From Streptomyces pseudovenezuelae (GTDB lineage Bacteria; Actinomycetota; Actinomycetes; Streptomycetales; Streptomycetaceae), in the NCBI RefSeq assembly GCF_029892565.1, contig NZ_JARXVH010000001.1, forward strand, positions 744,001-808,000: 64,000 nt of DNA, in the 5' to 3' direction. The notes under the pieces are model-generated. The model did not search any database and was not told where the DNA came from. It saw only the letters and a list, made by a program, of their open reading frames with translations. Shown in pieces: positions 7,772-15,150 of this stretch; the stretch's first letter is position 1; each line of letters starts with the position of its first letter. Both the position numbers and the translations under genes were made by a program.

Positions 7772-10126
7772 ATGGGGGAACCCCAGATGTTCATGTCTCC
7801 TCGGCGTGCGTCGGGCACGCCGTCGGTCCTACGCCACCGACTCGCGCCGCTGATCCTGCTCCTGATCGTCGTGGGCAGCCCATGGGTGCAACGGCCGGTC
7901 AGCGACTACTACTTCCGGCACTTCTACACCATGCAGATCGAGGACGGGCCCCAACGCTGGTTCGTCCAGGCCCTGTTCATGCCGGGCTGGGGGTACTCCC
8001 CCGACGACTTCGGCGGCGTGAGCCACCTGCTCGTGAACGATGTCGCCACCGTGCTGCTGCTCGCGGGGATCGTCTTCTTCACGTCACGGCTGTCGGCCCG
8101 CCGGGGGCCGGAGTTGATCCGCTGTCTCCTCGCGGGCGTACTGGCCTCGGAGTTCGTGGTCCTGCTGCAGTGCGTCATGCCCGGCGCCTTCGTTCCGGAC
8201 CTGACGTTCTCCGGTGAGTTGCTGAAGAACCTGCTCCGTTCGGGCCTGATCTTCGGCCTGGCGGTCGGCGTGCTGCTCGCCCTCCTCACCACCCGTTCGC
8301 GAAGACCGCACGCCGCCAAGTCCGTCGACGCCACGACGGCGTCGCTCCGTCGGAGGAAAAAGGGAGGGCTCGGTATGACGACCGCGCCGGGCCACATGCC
8401 GGTCGGGAGCGCACCGGGTGACGTCACCCGCTATCTGTGCGCCGCGGCCTACGTCGACGAAGGGTTCGCCGACCGGGTGGTGGAGGGCGTCCTGGCCGAC
8501 GAGGCCAGCGCCGTGGCCCCCTCACCCGGTGTCGACCTGCTGGCGGTGGTACGCCACTGTCTGTCCGCCCAGGAGATCCGGTACCGGCGCGATCTGCGCC
8601 TGGCGGCGGCCTTCGGGACCGTGGCCCTCCTCGCGCCGCTGTGGCTCGTCTTCGTCCTGGTGATCCTGTCGGCCGCCCAACGAGGCGGCGTACAGCAGAG
8701 TTTCGCCACCCGCGGCCAACGCCAGCCCGGCAGCCGGGTGTTGGTGAACACCGGGATCGCGGTCGGGGTGGTGGTGATCTTCGCCTTCTACCTCGGTGTC
8801 GTCTTCTCGTCCCTGCCCGTGGGCGGCTTCGCGAGCTGGCTGCTCGGTTCCTATCTGGCCGGGGTGCCCGCCGTGCTCGCGTCCGTCGGCGCCGCGGGAT
8901 TCGCGTACGCGACGGTCGTACGGCACGACCTCGACGTCGACCGGCTGCTGCGCACCACCATGACCCGCGAGACGTTCGCCCGGCAGCCCCGCCCGACGGT
9001 GCCCCGGCGCAAGTGGATCGCCGAGCGGCTGCTCGCCATCAAGGAGGCGCGGGACGGCAACGTCACGGTGTACAGCGGCTACAGCCCCTTCATCGGCTAC
9101 TCGGCGACCAGCTCCAAGGCGGCGATCGCCGTGCCGCTGTTGCCCGCCGAGGACCCCGCCGGGATGAGCCGACGCCCCGCCGAGCCACGGCCGTTCACGG
9201 TCACCGAACTCGTCGACCACGTGCGCCGACAGCTCCACGCGGTGGCCGCGCGCGGGGTCGCCGACGGAACGCCGACGGACTCGGTCCCGGCCTCTGCCTC
9301 GGCTAGCGGGGAGAGCCTCGGCTCCCTCGTCATCGAGGACCGGGTCTTCGCGAACGGCACGACCATCGGTGACGACGACCGGTTCATCAGGTCGACGACC
9401 CTGGCCCCGGCGGCCCGGCTGTCGCCGGAGGCGGTCGAGCGGATCATGCTGCGTCCGACCGGCACGGTCCGGCACTATCTGGCGATCCATGTACCGCTGT
9501 GGGGCGGCGATGTCGTACCGAGCGTCCTCCTGCACTTCTCGACCCTGGGCCAGACGCTGCACCTGCACATCGACAACCACGTGCTCGGCCCGGTGAACGC
9601 CGCGTACCACGTCGTGGACCGGCTCCGTGATCCGCTCACGCCCGAGCGGCAGCGCGGCCTGCTGGTGACCGCTCTCTTCCACGCCGGCCCGGCGTTCTTC
9701 GCCGCGCCGTTCCGGGCACTGCGCCACGCCCGCTTCGAGGTCCGCCACAACCGGCGGATGTCCGACGAGATCAAGGCCATGGAGCAGGACCCGGTCTACG
9801 ACTACGGAGCCCGACTGAGCATCCGGGAAACGGCGTTGAGCACCAACTACCACAACTACTTCCAGGTCGTGGACGCCGAGCGGATCACGTCCCTGGTACA
9901 GCGCCACACCTTCGCCGCGATCCGCGAGTTCCTCGACGCGCACGGCTACGACACCAACGACTTCCGCGCCCAGCAGCAGACCATCCTCAACCAGGGCCTG
10001 ATCCAGCAGGGCGGCACGAGCATCATCGGCAACCAGGCGATCGGCACCGGCGCGACCGCCACGCAGAACATCCCGCAGCAGCCCGGCGCGGCCGCCGTCA
10101 GCACCGCCGGCGGTTCCGACAAGTAG
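7772..10126 (+). CDS. Large multi-pass membrane protein of unknown function, possible fusion
   Basis: A 784-residue protein I do not recognise. Residues about 1-180 form one membrane module with helices near 23-36, 92-105, 120-135 and 155-175. An Arg/Lys-rich joint (SLRRRKKGG) follows. From Met202 a second module begins, with hydrophobic segments near 285-305, 325-345 and 355-385, then a long cytoplasmic-type domain. The C-terminus holds GGTSIIGNQAIGTGATA, a motif repeated near the start of the next gene. The codons for the joint contain AGGGAGGG placed correctly as a ribosome site for ATG 8375 (Met202). The gene may therefore be an in-frame fusion of two ancestral genes or may yield two products. 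The first start is uncertain, with in-frame ATGs at 7772, 7787 and 7793. Confidence 0.7.
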   Translation: MGEPQMFMSPRRASGTPSVLRHRLAPLILLLIVVGSPWVQRPVSDYYFRHFYTMQIEDGPQRWFVQALFMPGWGYSPDDFGGVSHLLVNDVATVLLLAGIVFFTSRLSARRGPELIRCLLAGVLASEFVVLLQCVMPGAFVPDLTFSGELLKNLLRSGLIFGLAVGVLLALLTTRSRRPHAAKSVDATTASLRRRKKGGLGMTTAPGHMPVGSAPGDVTRYLCAAAYVDEGFADRVVEGVLADEASAVAPSPGVDLLAVVRHCLSAQEIRYRRDLRLAAAFGTVALLAPLWLVFVLVILSAAQRGGVQQSFATRGQRQPGSRVLVNTGIAVGVVVIFAFYLGVVFSSLPVGGFASWLLGSYLAGVPAVLASVGAAGFAYATVVRHDLDVDRLLRTTMTRETFARQPRPTVPRRKWIAERLLAIKEARDGNVTVYSGYSPFIGYSATSSKAAIAVPLLPAEDPAGMSRRPAEPRPFTVTELVDHVRRQLHAVAARGVADGTPTDSVPASASASGESLGSLVIEDRVFANGTTIGDDDRFIRSTTLAPAARLSPEAVERIMLRPTGTVRHYLAIHVPLWGGDVVPSVLLHFSTLGQTLHLHIDNHVLGPVNAAYHVVDRLRDPLTPERQRGLLVTALFHAGPAFFAAPFRALRHARFEVRHNRRMSDEIKAMEQDPVYDYGARLSIRETALSTNYHNYFQVVDAERITSLVQRHTFAAIREFLDAHGYDTNDFRAQQQTILNQGLIQQGGTSIIGNQAIGTGATATQNIPQQPGAAAVSTAGGSDK

Positions 10127-10138
10127 GGGGTCCTCATC

Positions 10139-10549
10139 ATGCAGAGCGACGACGGGCGGCTCGATCCTCCCGTCAACAACGGCGTCGTGATCAACGGCGG
10201 CACGCACTACGTGGGCAACCAGGCCGTGGGCCACGGCGCCCAGGCGTTCTCCGGCTCGGTCTCCTTCCAGCCGCAGGACACCGAACAGTCCGCCCGTACG
10301 GCCCAACTCCTGGCCCACGTCGAGCAGTTGCTGACGGAGCACCGCGCGGCGCTCGCCGATCCCGAGGCCACCACCAGGGAGCTGCGACGCCTGCGTGAGG
10401 AACTGGACGAGGAGGAACCCCAGCCGACGGTCCTGCGGCGCGCCCTGGACCGTCTGAACGCGTTCGTCCAACCGGTGACCCCGCTGGTCGTCGCGGTCGG
10501 ACAGCTCGCCCAGTCGGTGCAGGGGCTGCCGGGCCTGCCGGGGCACTGA
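10139..10549 (+). CDS. Small coiled-coil protein with GGT-GNQA motif
   Basis: A 136-residue protein starting 12 bases after the preceding gene, so probably in the same operon. Residues about 18-36 read INGGTHYVGNQAVGHGAQA, nearly the same motif as at the C-terminus of the upstream membrane protein. Residues about 50-100 are rich in Leu, Glu and Arg and are predicted to form a coiled coil. The C-terminal part is hydrophobic (VTPLVVAVGQLAQSVQGL) and could form an amphipathic or membrane-associated helix. No enzyme motif is visible. The shared motif suggests that the two gene products interact or carry the same small recognition module; function unknown. Confidence 0.7.
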   Translation: MQSDDGRLDPPVNNGVVINGGTHYVGNQAVGHGAQAFSGSVSFQPQDTEQSARTAQLLAHVEQLLTEHRAALADPEATTRELRRLREELDEEEPQPTVLRRALDRLNAFVQPVTPLVVAVGQLAQSVQGLPGLPGH

Positions 10550-10605
10550 GACCGAAGGGCCGGTTCCTCGGGACGGCCGTCCGGCCCAGCTCGTCCTGCG
10601 GGTCT

Positions 10606-10630
10606 CCGGCACCGTGTGGCACGGTGCCGG
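10606..10630 (+). terminator. Tight hairpin, probable terminator
   Basis: Perfect 11-bp stem CCGGCACCGTG / CACGGTGCCGG with a 3-nt TGG loop, 57 bases after the coiled-coil gene and 25 bases before the next start. It has no T tract, so it could also act in the 5' leader of the phosphatase gene. Confidence 0.55.
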
Positions 10631-10654
10631 TAGGCGAACGGGAAGGGCGCGCAC

Positions 10655-11254
10655 GTGGGTGATCTCTTTCTGGTCCGGCACGGGGAGACCGAGTGGTCCC
10701 GTTCCGGCCGGCACACGGGTTCGACGGATGTGCCCCTGACCGAGCACGGGCGGGAGGAGGCACGGCGCCTGGTCCCGCTGATCCGCTCGCACCGGATCGG
10801 CGCCGCGTTCGTCAGCCCGATGCAGCGGGCGCGGGAGACGGCGGAACTGATCGGGGTGCACGACGCCCGGGTCGACGTGGACCTGCGCGAATGGGACTAC
10901 GGCGGATACGAGGGCATCACGACCGTCGACATCCAGCGCACCCGGCCGGGCTGGTTCCTGTTCACGGACGGCGTCGCGCCGGGCCCGCCGGAACAACCCG
11001 GGGAGACCCCGGACCAGGTCGGAGCGCGCGCCGACCGCATGCTGGCCAAGGTGGACGCGGCACTCGCCAACACCGAGGGCGTCGTCCTGCTGGTGGCCCA
11101 CGGCCACATCCTGCGCGTCCTCACGGCCCGACGGCTCGGGCTCGCCCCGTCGGCCGGGGCGCTGTTCCAACTGGCGACGGGAACGGTGTGCCGACTGGGC
11201 ACGGAGCATGGGCGGCCGGTGGTCGCGGGGTGGAACGTCCGGCCCCCGTCGTAG
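10655..11254 (+). CDS. Histidine phosphatase family protein
   Basis: A 199-residue member of the phosphoglycerate-mutase-like histidine phosphatase superfamily. The catalytic RHG motif is at residues 8-10 (LVRHGETEWS). The conserved Arg of QRARETAEL, the acidic segment DLREWDYGGYEG and the second histidine in LVAHGHILRVL are all present, so the active site looks complete. Such proteins remove phosphate from sugar phosphates, nucleotides or other small molecules; the substrate cannot be told from sequence. The start is the GTG at 10655, preceded by GGAAGGG. A tight hairpin lies just upstream. Confidence 0.88.
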   Translation: MGDLFLVRHGETEWSRSGRHTGSTDVPLTEHGREEARRLVPLIRSHRIGAAFVSPMQRARETAELIGVHDARVDVDLREWDYGGYEGITTVDIQRTRPGWFLFTDGVAPGPPEQPGETPDQVGARADRMLAKVDAALANTEGVVLLVAHGHILRVLTARRLGLAPSAGALFQLATGTVCRLGTEHGRPVVAGWNVRPPS

Positions 11255-11350
11255 TCACTGCCGGCGGGACTGTCAGACCCCGGTCGTACGCTTCGAATGG
11301 GCCGTCTCTCTACGGTCCAGCTATGGCCGACACCTGGGGAGGAGCACGCC

Positions 11351-11995
11351 GTGACACGACCGCCGACCGCCGCTCAGCGGCGTGTCATCGACGCCGCCGA
11401 TCCCGTGAGCGGGCGCCTGAGGGGTACGGAGGCGCAGCTCGCGACCCTGGTCAAGTACGGCCTCGCGTTCCGCCACCCGCGGCCGCCGCACGATCACTTC
11501 CTCACCCCGGCCGGACACCGCATACGGGAGACGGAGCCGACCGAGCCGCAGACGTCGCCACCGCCGCCCGAGCCCGAGGCGCCCGCCGCCACGGGCGTGT
11601 TCGCCGCACGGGTCGGCGGTGAGCCGGAGGGCGCGGTCGCCTCGCCCGCCCGCACCCGCGAGGTGCACAGCGCCTGGCAGGGCCTGCTGGAGCTGCGCCG
11701 GATGACCAATCCGGACGGGTCCACGGAGCGGCCGTGCGGCTGGGAGCGGAGCCATCTGGTACCGGCCGCCGCGCTCGCCCTGGAAGCGGCGGGTCACCGC
11801 CCGGCGGGGGCGGACGGGGCCGGCTACCGGGTGCGCGTGACTCCGCAGCCGGAGGCCGTCGCCGTGCACGAGCCGGATCCCGAGGCGCTGCGGGCATGCG
11901 CGGGCACGTTGGAGAGGGCGGGGTGGCAGGTCGGCGAGTACACGGAACCGCGGACGAGGGCCCGTTATCTGCTGGCCTCCCCGCGCCGGGTGTGA
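11351..11995 (+). CDS. Conserved actinobacterial protein of unknown function
   Basis: A 214-residue protein. The N-terminal part (TAAQRRVIDAADPVSGRLRG, then LATLVKYGLAFRHP and FLTPAGHRIR) looks like a winged-helix-type fold. A Pro/Glu-rich linker separates it from a C-terminal domain with GWERSHLVPAAALALEAAGH and a final ERAGWQVGEYTEPRTRARYLLASPRR segment. The GTG at 11351 is chosen over an upstream ATG because GGGGAGGAG lies six bases before it. I recognise no catalytic motif. It stands alone between a phosphatase and a thioesterase gene on the same strand. Confidence 0.6.
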   Translation: MTRPPTAAQRRVIDAADPVSGRLRGTEAQLATLVKYGLAFRHPRPPHDHFLTPAGHRIRETEPTEPQTSPPPPEPEAPAATGVFAARVGGEPEGAVASPARTREVHSAWQGLLELRRMTNPDGSTERPCGWERSHLVPAAALALEAAGHRPAGADGAGYRVRVTPQPEAVAVHEPDPEALRACAGTLERAGWQVGEYTEPRTRARYLLASPRRV

Positions 11996-12023
11996 GGGAC
12001 ATGCCAAGATCAGTCGGTCAGAC

Positions 12024-12046
12024 GGTCGTGGAACCCTTCCACGACC
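12024..12046 (+). promoter_or_regulatory. Perfect palindrome/hairpin before thioesterase start
   Basis: GGTCGTGGAA-CCC-TTCCACGACC, a perfect 10-bp inverted repeat with a 3-nt centre. It ends 13 bases before the GTG of the next gene, next to its AGAGGGAAG ribosome site. It could terminate the upstream transcript, mask the ribosome site, or be a protein-binding operator. Confidence 0.5.
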
Positions 12047-12059
12047 AGAGAGGGAAGCC

Positions 12060-12482
12060 GTGAGCGAACCGTTTTCCGTTCCTGTGACCGTCCGCGGATA
12101 CGAGACCGACGTCCAGGGACACCTCAACCAGAGCGTCTATCTCAACTACGGGGAGCACGCCCGTTGGTCGTTACTGCAGGCGGCCGGGATCAGCCAGGCG
12201 CGTCTCGTGGGCCAGGGTGTGGGCCCGGTGGCTCTTGAGACGACCATCCGCTTCCGGCGTGAACTGCTCGCGGGCGACGAGGTCGAGGTGACGTGTGCCT
12301 TCGTCCTGGGCGAGGGCAAGACGTTCCGCGTCGAGCAGACCATCCGCAAGGCGGACGGCACGGTCGCGGCCGAGATAACGGCGGTGGGCGGCCTGATCGA
12401 CCTCAAGGCGCGGCGGCTGGTGCCGAATCCCCGGCAGGTCCTTGAGGAACTGGCGGAGGATCCGAAGCTGTTCGGCCTCTGA
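12060..12482 (+). CDS. Acyl-CoA thioesterase, 4HBT hot-dog fold
   Basis: A 140-residue single hot-dog protein. It has the YbgC/4HBT-like signature ETDVQGHLNQSVYLNYGEHARW, in which the Asp of TDVQGH is the usual catalytic acid, followed by ETTIRFRRELLAGDEVEVTC. Family members hydrolyse acyl-CoA or acyl-ACP thioesters. The start is GTG at 12060 with AGAGGGAAG upstream. Codon 38 is TTA (12171-12173), a codon that in Streptomyces needs the bldA tRNA, so translation may be limited to later growth or development. A perfect hairpin precedes the ribosome site. The substrate is unknown. Confidence 0.85.
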   Translation: MSEPFSVPVTVRGYETDVQGHLNQSVYLNYGEHARWSLLQAAGISQARLVGQGVGPVALETTIRFRRELLAGDEVEVTCAFVLGEGKTFRVEQTIRKADGTVAAEITAVGGLIDLKARRLVPNPRQVLEELAEDPKLFGL

Positions 12483-12491
12483 CACCGACCG

Positions 12492-13079
12492 TCAGTCCGC
12501 GCGCACCCGCACATGCACATGGCCGTCGAGCGGGAAGGCCGGGGGCGACGCGGGCAGGTGCGCGGAGAGGTCGTATCCGCACTTCTGGGCGACCCGGCAG
12601 GAGGCGGTGTTGTCGACCTGGTGGAGGAGTTCGAGGCGGGTCAGCCCGTCGGTGGCGAAGGTGGCGAAGGCCCAGTCCGTGAGCGCGTGCAGCGCCCGGG
12701 GCGCCACTCCGCGGCCGCGTGCGGGGGCGGCCGTCCAGTAGCCGACCTCGGCGGACGGGCTGTCCGGGGAGATGCCCTTGCGGACGACATGGCCGAGAGG
12801 GCGCCCTTCGGCCACTTCCGCACCCGCGCCCTCCCCCTCACGGGCCTCCACCACGGCGAACCCGAAGCGGTTCCCCTCCGACCAGCCCCGCTGCTGCTCC
12901 CGCACCCAGTGGTCGGCGCCCGTCTCGTCGTCCAGGGCCACGCTCGTCCAGTGACGCAGGGCCTCGTCCCGGTAGAGGTCGACCAGGGCTGCAGAGTCCT
13001 CCAGCCGCCAAGGGCGCAGGGCGAGTTCGGGAGCGGTCGCCGTGGCCGGTGCCGTCGGCCACGCGGTGATCCTCTTCAT
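12492..13079 (-). CDS. GNAT family N-acetyltransferase, RimJ/RimL-like
   Basis: A 195-residue acetyltransferase. The opening ELALRPWRLEDSAALVDLY and the later AEVGYWTAAPARGRGVAPRAL segment, with its acetyl-CoA-binding R/Q-x-x-G-x-G/A loop (ARGRGVA), place it in the RimJ/RimL-type GNAT group. That group is completed by ELLHQVDNTASCRVAQKCGY. The group acetylates N-terminal or small-molecule amines. The ATG at 13079 begins MKRITAW; the upstream in-frame extension lacks similarity and a ribosome site. It converges on the thioesterase gene with only nine bases between stops. Confidence 0.85.
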   Translation of the reverse strand: MKRITAWPTAPATATAPELALRPWRLEDSAALVDLYRDEALRHWTSVALDDETGADHWVREQQRGWSEGNRFGFAVVEAREGEGAGAEVAEGRPLGHVVRKGISPDSPSAEVGYWTAAPARGRGVAPRALHALTDWAFATFATDGLTRLELLHQVDNTASCRVAQKCGYDLSAHLPASPPAFPLDGHVHVRVRAD

Positions 13080-13134
13080 GGCCAGAGCGTACGTCGTACC
13101 CACGCCCCGCCCGATGACCGGAGGTCCACTCGGT

Positions 13135-13536
13135 CTACTCGGCCACCAACTCCGGTGCGTGCTCGGTGTCGTAGGCGGCGCGGGCATCGGCGACGTAGTG
13201 GCGGTTGCGTTCCGCCCAGTCGGTGAGGCGCTGGAGGGTCTCGTGCAACTCGCGGGCCACCGGGGTCAGTTCGTACTCGACCTTGGGCGGGACGGTCGGG
13301 TGGACCGTGCGGGTGACGAGACCGTCGCGTTCCAGATTGCGCAGGGTGAGGGTGAGCATGCGGCGGCTGATGCCTTCGATGCCGCGCTCCAACTCGGTGA
13401 AGCGGATGGGGCCGTGGGCCGCCGCGACGAGGATCTGGACGCTCCATTTGCCGGCGACCCTGTCAAGAACTTCGCGGACCGGGCACGCGTGCGCGTTCAC
13501 TTCCTGGACGGTTACACCGGTGTTCCTCTGGGACAT
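13135..13536 (-). CDS. HxlR family transcriptional regulator
   Basis: A 133-residue minimal HxlR regulator. CPVREVLDRVAGKWSVQILVAA gives the conserved cysteine and the GKW helix entry. The winged helix follows (RFTELERGIEGISRRMLTLTLRNLERDGLVTR), with the typical PKVEYELTPVARELHETLQ ending. It is divergent from an MFS drug transporter gene, a common regulator/target arrangement. Two direct repeats lie in the shared promoter region. The single conserved cysteine makes redox or electrophile sensing possible, as in YodB/QorR-type members, but that is inference. Confidence 0.9.
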   Translation of the reverse strand: MSQRNTGVTVQEVNAHACPVREVLDRVAGKWSVQILVAAAHGPIRFTELERGIEGISRRMLTLTLRNLERDGLVTRTVHPTVPPKVEYELTPVARELHETLQRLTDWAERNRHYVADARAAYDTEHAPELVAE

Positions 13537-13576
13537 CGAGCTGCCTCCTTACGCCTCTCCTCATAGTCACTGACGA

Positions 13577-13608
13577 TGCACCCAGTTACAAGTCGTGCAC
13601 TCAGTTAC
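13577..13608. promoter_or_regulatory. Direct-repeat operator candidate, HxlR/MFS region
   Basis: TGCACCCAGTTAC (13577-13589) and TGCACTCAGTTAC (13596-13608) match at 12 of 13 positions and are 19 bp apart. They lie in the intergenic region of the divergent HxlR and MFS genes. The spacing would place both copies on roughly the same DNA face. A role as the HxlR operator is inferred. Confidence 0.5.
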
Positions 13609-13632
13609 TCATCCGCGAGGAGAGCGAAGGTC

Positions 13633-15063
13633 ATGTCGACCACGATCAAGTCGACGGCACCGGCCGTGCCGTCCCGAACGTACTCCCGCTGGGCGTCCCT
13701 CGTCGTCCTGTGCGCGGGAACGCTGATGACGATCCTGGACGGCAACATCGTCACGGTCGCCATGCCGGCCATCCAGGGCGACCTCGGTTTCTCGGCGCCG
13801 GGGCTCGCCTGGGTCGTCAACGCGTATCTCATCCCCTTCGGCGGACTGCTGTTGCTGGTCGGCCGACTCGGCGATCTGGTGGGCCGCAAGCGGATGTTCG
13901 TGGCGGGGCTCGCCGTGTTCACCGCGGCGTCCGTGCTGTGCGGGGTGGCCACCAGCCAGGGCATGCTGATCGCGGCACGTGCCGTGCAGGGTGTCGGCGG
14001 CGCGATGACGGCGGCCGTGGTGCTCGGCATGCTGGTCGCGCTCTTCCCCGAGCCTCGCGAACAGGCCCGCGCCATCGCGGTGTTCAGCGCGGTCGGCGCG
14101 GCGGGCGGGGCGCTCGGCACGTTCCTCGGCGGGGCGCTGACCCAGGCCCTGAACTGGCACTGGATCTTCCTTATCAACCTGCCGATCGGCGCCGTCGCCC
14201 TCCTCGCGGCCCTGCGCGTCATCGCCCCTGAACAGGGCGCCGGCCTCGGCAAGGGCGCCGACTACCCGGGAGCCGTACTGGTCACCGGCGCGCTGATGCT
14301 GGCCGTGTTCGTGATCGTCGGCTCCGGCGACCGCTCGCTCACCTTCACGCTCCTCCTCGGCGCCCTGGCCCTCGCCCTGTTGCTGGCCTTCACCGTTCGG
14401 CAATCCCGCGCCGCACGCCCGCTGCTGCGACTGCGCCTGTTCCGCTCCCGGCTGCTGAGCGGCGCCAACGCCGTCCAGATCCTGATGATCGCGGCGATGT
14501 TCGGCTTCCAGTTCATCGGCGCGCTCTACCTCCAACGCGTCCTCGGCTACGGCGAGTTGCTCACCGGCACGGCCTTCCTGCCGGCGCCGATCGCGATCGG
14601 CGTGCTGATGCTGGGGCTGTCGGCGCGGACCATCGGCCGGTTCGGGGCGTACCGGGTGCTGCTGGCCGGGCTCGTCCTCGTCGTCGCCGGGATGGCGCTG
14701 CTGGGCCGGGCGCCCGTCGACGGTTCGTACGCCGTCGACGTACTGCCGGCGCTCCTGCTGCTCGCCGCCGGGTTCGCCGCCGCGATGCCCGCGCTGACCG
14801 GGCTCGCCATGTCGGGCGCCCGGGAGGAGGACGCGGGCCTCGCGTCGGGACTGTTCAACACCACGCAGGTGGTGGGCGGTTCGCTGGGTCTGGCGGTGCT
14901 GTCGGTACTGGCGGCCGACCGCACGGACACCCTCCTGGGCCGGGGCGAGGAGCTGGTCGCGGCCACCGCCGCCGGCTACCGGCTGGCGTTCGGCGTGGGT
15001 GCCGTGCTCGCGACGGCGGCGCTGGTGCTGGCGGCGGCGGTGCTCAGGCCGCGGCGAGGCTGA
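13633..15063 (+). CDS. MFS drug efflux transporter, DHA2 type
   Basis: A 476-residue transporter with about 14 hydrophobic segments, as in the EmrB/QacA (DHA2) family. Motif A-like GRLGDLVGRKRMF follows the second helix, and motif C-like glycines occur in helix 5 (AVGAAGGALGTFLGG). The first helix holds LMTILDGNIVTVAMPAI, in which the D of LDGNIV is the family acidic residue. It probably exports a hydrophobic toxic compound by proton antiport. The ATG at 13633 follows GAGGAG; an upstream in-frame ATG at 13576 would lie inside the operator repeats. It is divergent from the HxlR regulator that likely controls it. Confidence 0.88.
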   Translation: MSTTIKSTAPAVPSRTYSRWASLVVLCAGTLMTILDGNIVTVAMPAIQGDLGFSAPGLAWVVNAYLIPFGGLLLLVGRLGDLVGRKRMFVAGLAVFTAASVLCGVATSQGMLIAARAVQGVGGAMTAAVVLGMLVALFPEPREQARAIAVFSAVGAAGGALGTFLGGALTQALNWHWIFLINLPIGAVALLAALRVIAPEQGAGLGKGADYPGAVLVTGALMLAVFVIVGSGDRSLTFTLLLGALALALLLAFTVRQSRAARPLLRLRLFRSRLLSGANAVQILMIAAMFGFQFIGALYLQRVLGYGELLTGTAFLPAPIAIGVLMLGLSARTIGRFGAYRVLLAGLVLVVAGMALLGRAPVDGSYAVDVLPALLLLAAGFAAAMPALTGLAMSGAREEDAGLASGLFNTTQVVGGSLGLAVLSVLAADRTDTLLGRGEELVAATAAGYRLAFGVGAVLATAALVLAAAVLRPRRG

Positions 15064-15080
15064 CCGCCGCGGCCCTTGCG

Positions 15081-15111
15081 GGGGCGACGGGACTCCGGTT
15101 CCCGCCGCCCC
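15081..15111. terminator. Hairpin between convergent genes
   Basis: GGGGCGACGGGA / TCCCGCCGCCCC, a 12-bp stem with one A-C mismatch and a 7-nt loop, between the convergent MFS and NmrA genes. No T tract; a GC-rich actinobacterial-type terminator is likely. Confidence 0.5.
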
Positions 15112-15150
15112 TCCCCCGGCCTCGGCCACCGCTCTCCGGCGGAGCAGGGC

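Noticed and set aside
8522-11209. A very long open frame on the minus strand, antisense to the membrane protein and phosphatase genes
   Set aside because: It is a product of GC-rich codon bias: it is Arg/Gly/Asp-rich, has no ribosome site or recognisable domain, and the plus-strand genes are clearly real.
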